Shown: piece by piece, positions 45,457-55,927 of the stretch
Layout: each line of letters opens with the position of its first letter
How positions within the stretch are numbered: the stretch's first letter is position 1
DNA from: Cymodocea nodosa
Lineage: Eukaryota; Streptophyta; Magnoliopsida; Alismatales; Cymodoceaceae
Length of the DNA stretch: 64,000 nucleotides
Direction of reading: 5' to 3'
Assembly (NCBI GenBank): GCA_036874045.1
Contig: CM072335.1
Span: forward strand, 9,568,001 to 9,632,000
The notes under the pieces: model-generated
Database searches by the model: none
The model's input: only the letters and a program-made list of their open reading frames with translations
Told to the model about the DNA's origin: nothing
Made by a program: the position numbers and the translations under genes

Positions 45457-48400
45457 GTACACAAATCAAAATGGATAAGGGATAGTGGAGCATCCAGCCA
45501 CATGACTGGAGATATACGATTACTTATAGAAATAACAAAGACCAAGAATGGACAAGTTACCTTTGGAAATAAAAGCAAAACAAATATCCTTGGCTCTAGC
45601 AAGGTTCAGGTAACTGAGAAATGCTTTATAAATGATGTTTTATTAGTGGAAAACTTAGGTTTTAATTTATTGAGTGTTCCTGTTTTAATGAAGATTTACA
45701 CAATAATTTTTGAAAAAGATTCTTGTAAAATTATGGACATGTCTACAAACGAAATTTTATTCACTACATACAAGAAAGGATCTATTTGTCTTCTAAATTT
45801 CCCTTCTGATATTATTAAAGACAATGCTTGCTTAATTGCAAAATCAGATGAAGTCATTTCATGGCATAGAAGGCTAGGACACTCAAACTTAAAATTATTA
45901 CAAAAGCTGTCTAAAAAGAATCTAGTTAGAGGTTTACCTAGTATTAAGTACTCGAAAGAGTTTATGTGTGATGCATGTCAACTAGGTAAATTACATAAAA
46001 CATCCTTTAAAAGCTTAAATGAAATAACAAGCAAAAGAGTATTAGAACTAGTGCATATGGATTTATTTGGACCTACTAGAACAACCAGTCTAGGAGGTAA
46101 ACATTATGCTTTTGTACTAGTTGATGACTATTCTAGATTTACTTGGGTTTATTTTCTAGCTAATAAAACTGAAGTTTTTGAAATATTTAAGATATTTTCT
46201 AATAAAGTTCAGAATGAGAAAAATGTTAAAATTTAAAAACTTAGGAGTGATCAAGGTATAGAATTTGATAATGATCAAATGGACACCTTTTGTGAAGAAT
46301 TAGGCATAGATCATAGGTACTCATTTCCAAGAGCTCCTTCACAAAATGGGATAGTAGAATGTAAAAATAGATCACTTCAGGAAATGTCTAGAACCATGTT
46401 AAATGAGAATAAGTTACCACTATTTCTTTGGGCAGAAGTAGTTCATACAACATGCTATGTTATAAATAAAGTACATCTAAGACCAATTTTAGATAAAACT
46501 CCTTATGAGATATGGTATAACAGGGTTCCTAAAATAAGTTATTTAAAACCCTTTGGCTGTAAGTGTTTTATTTTAAACACTAAGGAACGAAGAGATAAAT
46601 TTAGAGCCAAATCAGATGAAGGTATTTTTGTTGGTTATTCCACTAGAAGTAAGGCATATAGAGTTTATAACAAATCAACAAAAATCATTGAGGAAACCCT
46701 ACATGTGAAATTTCATGAAAATTCTCATTTAGATTTAAGACATGCTGAAAACTTTGATTTAGAAATTCTCCCAGAAATAGTACCAAATGATGTTGACAGA
46801 GAAATTGAGAGATTATATGACGGAATAAGAAATCTAAATCTAAATGATGAAAGTTTAGAAGAAAATAATGTCATACCTATAGAAAATGTGGAACAACATA
46901 GAAATTGGCGTTATGCTTCATCTCATCCTATTGATTAGATAATAGGCGATCCTAATCAAGGAGTTAGGACTCGATCATCAGTAGTCAACATTTGTGGTGC
47001 TTATTCATTTGTTTCTTTACTAGAACCTCAGAAAATTGAAGATGCCTTTGAAGATGAATTTTGGTATTGAGCTATGCAAGATGAGCTAAATCAATTTATA
47101 AGAAATGAGGTATGGGATCTAGTTCCACCACCTGAAAATTAGTCCATAATAGGAACAAGGTGGGTATTTAGAAACAAAGTAGATCAAGATGGACATATAG
47201 TTAAAAATAAAGCTAGATTAGTTGTTCAAGGTTACAAGCAAGAGGAAGGACTTGACTATGATAAAACATTTGCTCCTGTTGCTAGACTAGAATCAATACG
47301 AATTTTGTTAGCATATGCTTGTTATATGGATTTCAAATTATATCAAATGGATGTTAAGACTGCTTTTTTAAATGGATATATAAAAGAAGAAGTGTATGTA
47401 AAACAACCTCCAGGTTCTGAAGATTCAAAACATCTTGAGTATGTTTACAAGCTTAAGAAGGCACTATATGGCCTTAAACAAGCTCCTAGGTCTTGGTATG
47501 AAAGATTATCTAAATTTCTTATGGAAAAAGGGTATTCTATAGGAAAGGCAGATCACACTCTTTTTATCAAGAAGATCGAAAAAGATATATTAGTAGTTCA
47601 AATCTATGTAGATGACATCATATTTGGAGCAACAAATGATAAGTTAGTTGAGTCCTTTTCGAAAGACATGACTAATCAATTTGAAGTGAGTATGATGGGT
47701 GAACTATCATTTTTCCTAGGCTTACAAATTAAGCAAGTAGATCAAGATACTTTTATTTCACAAGAAAAATATACTCAAGATTTATTAAAGAGGTTTGGTT
47801 TAGACAACACTAAAACAAAGAATACACCAATGAGTACTATCACCAAGTTGGATAAAGATGACTCTGGAAAAACTGTAGATGTAAAACAATATAGAAGTAT
47901 GACTGGTCCATTACTCTATTTAACAACTAGCCGACCAGATATTATGTTTAGTGTGTGTACTTGTGCTAGATATCAATCTAATCCTAAGGAATCACACCTA
48001 CTGGCTGTTAAATGAATTTTTAAATATCTATTAGGAACCATCAATTTCGGACTGTTTTACTTTAAACACAGTTATTTAAACTTAGTAGGTTATAGTGATG
48101 TTGATTTCGCAAGATGTAAGTCTGAAAGAAAAAGCACCAGTGGCACTTGTCAATTGTTAGGTAATTCTTTAGTGTCATGGTTCAGCAAAAAGCAAAATTG
48201 TGTAGCATTATCTACAACTGAAGCTTAATATATAGCTACTACACTTTGCTGTGCTCAAATCCTGTGGATCAGACAAACCTTAAAAGATTTTAATTTAGAC
48301 TATGAACCAACTAAGATTTTCTATGATAGTAGTTCTGCAATAAGTTTGTCTAAAAATCCTATGTTACATTCATGAGCAAAACATATAGAAGTTCGACATG

Positions 48401-48555
48401 ATTTTTTAAGGGATAATGTTATAAAAGGAAAAATAGTATTAAATTTTGTTCCTACCACAAAACAATTAGCATATCTATTTATAAAACCCTTAGATGAAAA
48501 TACATTTTCAAAATTACGATTAGAACTTGGTATCTGTAGGTTATCTGATGTTTAA
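45457..48555 (+). pseudogene. pol: Copia pol (protease to RNase H), B2
   Basis: Protease IRDSGASSHMTG, zinc region RRLGHSNL...CDACQLGK, integrase core DLFGPTRTTSLGGK / LRSDQGIEF / NGIVECKN, IN tail, RT with [28 protein letters not shown] and [12 protein letters not shown] (47605-47640), RNase H to RLSDV with TAA at 48553-48555. The long open blocks are 45502-46236, 46279-46938 and 47305-48015. Stops: TAA 46234-46236, TAG about 46936, TGA about 47068, TAG about 47141, TGA about 48013, TAA about 48227. ER(K)N is EC in this copy, next to the catalytic Glu. Confidence 0.93.
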
Positions 48556-50547
48556 ATTGTCTTGTTCATTGCATTTTGGTTTGTTATAAGGTAGTTTTAG
48601 AATTTAATTTCTTTATTATCAAAAAAAAAAACAAAACAAAAATCTATTTTCGAATTACAGTTTTCTGGTAGTTAAGAATTTATGAAATTCTGAGTTTTAT
48701 TGAAATCAATTTATTTAAGAAAATTCAGAAAAGGTTACTTAAGGAAAGTTAAATTGATTCAATGTGAGTACCAACTATATTTTTGTTACTTATGTATATG
48801 CTATTATAGAGATTTTAATAGGAAAATACATAGAAAGTATGTACTTTTTATTAAAGAAAAGTTATTAACATTCTGTTAGAAAAATTAAGTCTTGCGGTTG
48901 CCTCTAATTTAAATCTACTGTTTTTCTTTTTTGTCTGCAATTACTTGAGTAATTAAGTCCGTTGGGGGATCTTAAACCCTAGTCACTTAAACCAACTGGT
49001 TTGGGATGTGCTGACTGAAAACTCATTTCGCAAGTAATTCAGATTATATTAAAAAAAAAATTACCTGTTCTCACTTGTCATTGAGTAACTAGTTATCTTT
49101 CCCCTAAGCAAGGGATTGTGGTCACGTAAAAAGATGATATTGTGGGAGGTAATGCACAAAGTATATTTATAAAAAAACAAAAAAAACAAAAAAAACAAAA
49201 ATGAGGCAATGTACTCAAGCTTAATTTATTTTTCAAGTGTTATAACAATCTTACCATAATCTGTGCATATAATCCTTGTTATTTTTTTGTTATTATCTAC
49301 TCTTTACACATAATGTACGATATTTATTGTCTTAAGTTTGTGTACTCATTATTGAATTCTTTTAAGTTCTTGAAGGTATATCTCTATGAATTTTCTTTTG
49401 TAAAATGACTAAGATAAAAGCCAGAAAGTCTAAATTGTTAACTCTACAACTTATTTCTGTATTTAATTCAAATTAAAAAAGAGAGAGGAGAGAATCAAAT
49501 CTATTTAAGGCTTAGCATCCTCTTTAAGTAAGCTATTTGACCTTTTAAAGCCAAATCTATTTAGGGCTTGGCAACCCAGTTTAAGTACACCATAGATTCT
49601 TTACACTACATTTAGTAAGGGGAGCAATTTTTCGTATAATAATTCATCTCTTATGAACTATTACATGTTTTCATGAAAGAATCTACATAATTTCAGGAAA
49701 TGCACTTTAATTAAGTACATTTCTGAACTATCAGTGACTTGCAGGCTTTTTAATTCTTAAGTATCTACATTTTCTATTGTTTCACCAAGTTATATTGCAA
49801 GTATCAAATAGTTATGTTTTAAAATATTTAATAGACTATTTTATTATTTCCTGAAGTACACGTATCGAAACCATAATGCATGACTTAAGTGGATTTTTGG
49901 TAAGTTATCTATAACTCTTCGAAATGTGCCTGGGCATCGAAAAGTTATATTTGTAACTGTCTGAACCATCTCTTTATTATAAAACTGCTTAAGTACATGT
50001 GTCGTGATTTGGAAGATTGACTTAAGTTATCTTTCGGAAGGTTATCTGTAACTCTCCGAAATGCACCTGAGCATCGGATAATTAGGTTTATAAGTCTCCG
50101 AAACTTTCTAAACACCTTAAGTTCAAATTGTGCATGTATTGAATTTCACTGCTTTATAATGTCTCAGTTGAAACTCGAACAGTTATGTTTAACTCTTCGA
50201 CTTTTCACACCTATTCCTTCGAGAAACTCAAACAGTTATCATAAGTCTTCGAGTTTTCTCACTTTTCACTTAGCTTGAAGTTATTTTCTTTATACGAACA
50301 GTTACGCTAAGTATTCTACATTTGTTGGTTGTAAAACTTGTACATTTATTGCAAGCACTCGAGTTATTTATCGGTAACGGATCTTATATTTATGATTTCA
50401 ATGATTGAATTCGTTTATTCGTTTATAAACTTGAAGAGTTAAAAATGTTTTACTAACAACCTTTCGTGTTTCTACCTTGGTAAAACCCTAGCTTCACAAT
50501 CTTTACTTCCACTAAGTTCTACAATGCAAAGCGAATATTAATCGACA
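48556..50547 (+). other. Noncoding region between pol and post-pol ORF, B2
   Basis: 1992 bases without a supported ORF. At 49003-49027 is the GACTGAAAACTCATT block shared with family A. A-runs lie at 48621-48640 and 49166-49200. From about 49670 to 50110 it aligns with the gypsy C LTR (59690-60335), including the TTATTATTTCCTGAAGTACA and ATAATGCATGAC stretches and two copies of the hairpin unit. A telo-box AAAACCCTAG is at 50482-50491, 57 bases before the next ATG. Confidence 0.7.
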
Positions 50548-53162
50548 ATGTCAAGACGTGGAAGAGAACGTGGTAGAATGACAAAAGTGTAGAAAAGAGA
50601 GCTGGAAATTCAAAAAATACAAAGTGAAATCAACGACATCTACTCTAGGTACACTTTTTCAAATGAAGTATTACATGAAATCAAAAAAGCTGTTCAAGAT
50701 GAGAAAAATTTATGTTGGAAATTTATTCGCAATTATGCTGAAACACAGTTTAGACTAAAACCGACTGAACTTTCCGCATTGCATTTATGGAAAAGAAATT
50801 TACAACCTAACCCTGCGGTTGTAAGTTCTGGACATGTACTAGAGACATCGGTATAGTCTATCACTTACTACGGAAAGAAGTGAGGACCAATGATCGAAAA
50901 TGCAAATAGGGAATTAGAATCCTTGTATTCCCAACATTATTTTCCCCTAGTTGTTTTAGATGACATTAAATAGTGTATAGATGAACAGAAAACTGCCATT
51001 AGGAAAATGGGCCTTCGAAGTAAAGGACAAAGAGTTTATCAACTCAAAATGGCAGAGGTTGAGAGCTTAAAACTCTATATTCCATTATTACAACCTAGGC
51101 ATCATGATGAAGGACCATCAAGACCCCAGGTGCCTTTAACAGGAGAAATTAAGACAATTTTAGAACCTCCTGAACAACTTGAAACACTGCAGACATATAA
51201 TCAGAGAAAGAAAAAGACAATTGAATATTTTAGACTAACTGTAGGTGTACAAGTAATATTGCAGCAAAAAGAAGAATCAGTGAAAAATGAAAAACTATGT
51301 TCCATTGCAGAAGTTGGACAAACATTTTTGTGAGGAATCCCAACAGATGTGACAAATATTGGCTTACAAGCATATATTCTAAGGTATTGTGTCACATTAG
51401 TACATAATGTATCTTTTCATACAATGGACAGTTTTTCACACAATGCTACAAGCACAAATTCTTTTCTTACGGAAAGAGAGCATGTAGGAAATTTTAATGA
51501 TATATATATAGATGATATCAAATTTGATGATATTTTTGATGACAGACACTGAGTTTATGAATTTTGAAGATATTTCATCTGAAGAGGAATGTATAGATAT
51601 TCTTCCTCTTACTGTATCTCGAACAGAGACTTTTGAATTTTGGTACAGTTGCTTATACTACACTTTATACATATGGCTATGTTTGTTACAGTATGTAGTA
51701 TACTTGTTGATAAATGTATATAATCAACAAAATACACAGTTACAAATAGAATATGATACTACCAATGTCTCACATATACAAACTTCAGAAATACAGGATG
51801 ATTCTATTACACAAACAGATATAAAACATTCTTTCATATAGAGACAATTGTATAGATCAAATATAGACATACATGTTGCTGATATACAGATTATTACAGA
51901 GACTGTTGCTAGTGAAATGTTTCCAGAAGAACACACAGAAAAATTTTAACAGATTATTGATACAACAATACCAGATACTTCAGACATTTATAATAGTTTT
52001 TTATGGCAATTCCACCAGTTCTAAAAGATCTGAAAATTTAGATGCTATTGATAATTTTGAAACAAGTCCCATATCAGAACATCATGACAGGAAAATACAT
52101 AATCCTGAACAGAGTTTAGATGAAAATACACTATTATGGTTCAGAAATACTTCTTGTTCTGACAAATTTCAAACATATAAAACTTTTACAATTTTATATT
52201 CAAGACCAGTTAAGTTTGAAGGGATAGCACACATACGAGAACTGTTTGAATTGTAAGGCTTGTTGGCTCTACTTCCACAATAGCCAGACCATCTTGCTAT
52301 ACCAGAACTTATCAGTTGTTTTTACTCAAACTTAAAAGTGGAAGAAGGTATTCCTGTTTCTAATATACAAGACAATGGCATATATTTAACTCTAGATTTA
52401 CTTTATCAAGTACTTGGTCTGAAAAATGGAGTTAAATTATTAGAAAAAAAATAGGTTTATCGATTGGGATGAGACATTACAAGTTTAGCCAAAGATCCAA
52501 CTGCCAACAAACCATTGACATTACTAAATGACTTAAATGGCCAAGCACGTTTTATTGCAAAAATATTGCATGCTACATTGTTTCAGAGGTTTGGTCATGG
52601 GGCAGAAGTTGGCAGATGTTGTCTTTATGCTACATATGCATTAATAAACCATATATAGGTGAACTGGTATGATATTTTTGTTTCTCATATCTTACATTTG
52701 CAAAGTAAATTATTTTATGGTGATACGATTTTGAGAATTGTGGCTAATCAAACAGATATTACACCTTGGCTACAGAAAAGATTAAAGTTAATATCTTTCT
52801 CTACAAAGGAACTCCAAAAATACCAGGAAGCAGATACACCTGTCCTCAGACAACAACAACAATAGAATCGGCAAACACAGTCACAGTAGCAACAACAACA
52901 ATCAACACAATTTACAGAACAATAGCAACATACAGCTATACAACAAGATATACATATAGATATACAACAAGGTATACATACAGAAATACATACAGGTATA
53001 GATACAGACATTCATACTGAATTTTTACAACAACCATCACAAGTTTCTCAAAATGATTTAGATCAAGCATTACTTGATCAGATAAATAGAGTTAGTACAG
53101 AAATTGCTAAGCAAATTTCAGATACTCTGATTGATATTTTTCAAAGACAAAGAGGCTTGTGA
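50548..53162 (+). pseudogene. Post-pol ORF, unknown function, B2 copy
   Basis: ATG 50548 (MSRRGRERGRMTK, basic), stop TGA 53160-53162; about 870 codons. Homologous end to end with the family A post-pol ORF though strongly diverged. The N-terminal domain occurs twice in tandem (IYSRYTFSNEVLHEIKK... and LYSQHYFPLVVLDDIK...KMGLRSKGQRVYQLKMAEV); family A has one. Then come an acidic stretch, the globular domain (52200-52830: IRELFEL, FYSNLKVEEG, QVLGLKNG, QARFIAKILHATLFQRFGH, VNWYDIFVSHILHLQSKLFYGDTILRIVANQ), a Gln/Thr-rich linker (52845-53020) and a C-terminal helix (DLDQALLDQINRVSTEIAKQ). At least ten stops. No membrane segment. Confidence 0.85.
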
Positions 53163-53454
53163 TTATACAAATTATGTATTATATGATTTATTTCTTGTAA
53201 TTTGTAACCACAAATATTATGTCAACTGTTTACTCAATTTAATGTTACGTGATTATTTTTCACAGTTTATGCTTAATCCATAAATTTTATGTATGTTTGA
53301 AACTATTGTTTTGATTAATATATACTTAGTAAGATTTCCCTCCTTACATTTAACTTACTTAACTTATATTTGTTTACTTTTTTATAATGCCAAAGAGGGG
53401 AAGATATAAATTATGTGACTTATTAGGTTTTGACATCATCAAAAAGGGAGAGAT
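53163..53454 (+). other. 3' noncoding region with two polypurine tracts, B2
   Basis: CCAAAGAGGGGAAGAT (53391-53405) and CATCAAAAAGGGAGAGA (53437-53453), the latter abutting the LTR. This is the same doubled PPT arrangement as in family A. No ORF. Confidence 0.8.
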
Positions 53455-54675
53455 TTTTAGGAATTTAATTTTGATGATATATGCTTTATTAATGTTTTTA
53501 AATAAGTCTACATAATATTCTCTACGTATATTTCTCTAAGTATAATAGTTAATAGATTATCGAAAATGTTTATTTTTATGTCGAATAAATTAAAGATTTC
53601 TGAAAAGTTAGATTTGCAATAGTTAAACTTTCGGATAGTTAACATTTAAGATAGTTAACGTTTCATTTTTGTCGAATACTTTATGTTAAAAACTCATATA
53701 GTTAAGTTATCTGCACGTGTGTTTTTAATGTTTTAAGTTGTCACGTATTTTCCATGTGCGTTCGGTAATGAAAAATAGAATAGTTAGATAACTGTTTTAG
53801 TTTTTATACGCATGGATAGATAACTGTTCGAGTTTTATAGAAGGACTAACGAACAGATAAGTTTTTTTGTTTAGTCACGTGTTTTGCAAGTGTAAAAACT
53901 CGAAGAGTTAAAGGATAAGTGTTCGAGTTTTTAAAGGACTTAAAGGATAAGTGTTCGATTAAATTGAAGACTTAGAAGATATTCTACAAGACTCTACGAA
54001 GATAAAGTTTCGGTGAATCTACGAAGTGGAAATCGTGGAAATTCAAAATGTTAGTGGAGAAAGTGGAAATTCAAATAGAAAGTAATTTGGATTTAAGAGA
54101 AAATTAGTACGTGGATTATAGATTAAGTGGATGAACATGTTGAACGTGAAAGACAACAGAGTTCAACTACAAATAGAGAGTACGAGCTACATTATAGTAG
54201 GGGATCCCAATCTCGAAAACCAAGTTTGAATATTCAATTTGGATCCCTAACTGAAAAGTTAAGTTTGAATATTCATATTTTGAAAAGTTCAACATCAGAA
54301 GAAGTTCGAAATTCCAAGCAATTTCAGAAAAGGAGCTGCAAACGTAAGAAGTCTAGAAATTTGACAATTGGAGAAGAAGAGATATAGAAGCTGAGTAAAG
54401 ACAAAGAAAGAAGTTGAGTGCATAAAGATCAGGTTTTATACAATTCGAAATTAGTTTTCAATAAGAGCTTTATTGTTATTTCGAATTGTATATCGAACAT
54501 TTCTGTATCAAAACCGTCAAAAAGGGAATTGAGTTGAAAAGATATTGTAAATTCTATCCTTACATAAAGAATAGAATTTCATTTACGAGTATTTTGTGCT
54601 CTTGTTTTATCTGCTAGTATTTTAATCACTAAAAACACAATTCACCTCCCCTCTTGTGATACAGACGATCCTATA
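53455..54675 (+). repeat. 3' LTR of the B composite
   Basis: 1221 bp. The expected TGTTAGG start is TTTTAGG and the CCTACA end is CCTATA, both single substitutions. The TATA box has decayed to TATAGAA near 53836. It is followed by ATAAC (54676-54680), the partner of 37551-37555. Likely a recombinant of the B2 and B1 3' LTRs. Confidence 0.92.
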
Positions 54676-54680
54676 ATAAC
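54676..54680. repeat. Target-site duplication ATAAC, right of B
   Basis: Second copy; see 37551-37555. Confidence 0.92.
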
Positions 54681-55034
54681 AACCTCTAATGTTGCTAAAA
54701 ATGGCCTTCCCAAAATTAAAGAAGTATCATGATTTTGATGTTTAATTTGTTGGAAATCCAAAATCACAATATCAATAGGATATATGAAGTTTTTTATTTT
54801 AATTAGGACATCCTTTATTTTTCCTCTAAGGTATCTTATACTTCTATCAGTTAATTGAATGACAATCCTAGTTGGGATTAAGCCTTCTAACCTTAATGAT
54901 GCAAATATATCACTAGGTATAACATTTATACCTACACCTAAGTCTATTAAGGTTCTTTCTAGAATGGAATTTCCTATGGTGCATGATATAACAGAGATTC
55001 CTAGATCAGATAACTTTTTAGGAATTTGTGGCAA
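54681..55034 (-). pseudogene. Gypsy protease domain, C1
   Basis: Open on the minus strand from MPQIPKKLSDLG. It has the retropepsin region ERTLIDLGVGINVIP (Asp kept; the usual D-L-G-A is D-L-G-V), LTDRSIRYLRGKIKDVLIKI and LGRPFLAT, the order typical of Athila/Tat proteases. The C-terminal end continues at 37555 past the B insertion. Confidence 0.88.
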
Positions 55035-55927
55035 AAATAGGGAACTACTTTGCTCAACTAAAAAGACTTTCCTTAAAACTTTTTGCTCTCTTTTATTAGT
55101 ACACCAATCCTTAAGAAATTTAGCACAATATGATATTTTCTACAATAAGTCTAACAAAAGAATGTTAACTTGTACTTTTTCAAAAATTTCTCTAATTTTT
55201 TCTTGTTTTTTAGGAAATGTCTATTGTAATCTTTCAAGATAGGGTGCTAATGATTGTGATTTACAAGATTCTTTTTCTTTCATTTCATTTGTTTGATCAT
55301 TTTTAATCTCATTTTCAGATTTAGATTTTTCTTCATTGATTTCTAAGTTTTCAAATATTACATTTTCATTATCATTTTGAATTTTGTTCTTATCCCCCTT
55401 CACATTACTTTCTTTTTGAATTCTTGGTGGTATATCAGTTTTAGATCTTAATGTTATACATACATCTTCTAGGTTTTCTTTACTTTCATGATGTTCTTGT
55501 ATTTCATTTTCATGATTTTGATCTTCAATTGTTTTTAGTTTTAACTTACATTCTTTAAATTCAATTGCATTAGTATTTTCTTTTATCTGTATGTCTTGCA
55601 AATTATGCAAATCTATAACATTGAAGTTTTCATTTGTGTTTTCCTATTGCATAACTTGTAATTTCATTGTAAATTCATCCAATGCTTTTAATTTTCTTTC
55701 TAGATCATCTAGTCTCATTACATTCAATTTTTGATTTATTTTCATTATGGTTTTTTTAGTTTCGTATATGAGATCAATTTTAGGTTCTGAATATTCTTCT
55801 CTATAATTTAATTCGTTGACTTCTTGTTTCTGATACATGTATTGTTCTAGTTTGTCGATGTTTTGCTCTAAACTATGCTCTAGTCTGTCATACATATCCC
55901 AAAGTTCCTTGTCTCTTGTATTAGGCT
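55035..55927 (-). pseudogene. Gag C-terminal and pre-protease region, C1
   Basis: Minus strand from 55927: KELWDMYDRLEHSLEQNIDKLEQYMYQ and a Lys/Glu-rich coiled region (55895-55644). Then a long hydrophilic stretch (55610-55221) with ITLRSKTDIPP, then APYLERLQ and the KKQEKIREIFEKVQVNILLLDLL region leading to protease. Stops at about 55643 and 55220. The N-terminal part of gag is separated by the C-type LTR on the right. Confidence 0.75.

Larger units (their letters stand above)
37556..54675 (+). mobile_element. Copia B1 with nested B2: LTR - partial body - LTR - body - LTR
   Basis: Second Sirevirus-like copia family, diverged from A. Three direct LTRs (37556-38766, 42056-43262, 53455-54675), but only the outermost ends have matching target duplications (ATAAC). 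The B1 body stops at 42055, exactly where the B2 LTR terminus begins. The simplest history is that B2 inserted into B1 RT; recombination between the B2 and B1 3' LTRs then removed the B1 tail. Confidence 0.9.
42056..54675 (+). mobile_element. Copia B2, near-complete, nested in B1
   Basis: Two LTRs, primer site, gag, intron, pol, noncoding region, post-pol ORF, two PPTs. About 12.6 kb. Its left flank is ATTAT (42051-42055); no matching copy follows the 3' LTR because that LTR is probably a B2/B1 recombinant. Confidence 0.9.

Noticed and set aside
52845..53025. Short CAA/ACA-rich tract as a microsatellite or CRISPR-like array
   Set aside because: It encodes the Gln/Thr-rich linker at the place of the Gln-rich linker in family A; no regular repeat-spacer pattern.
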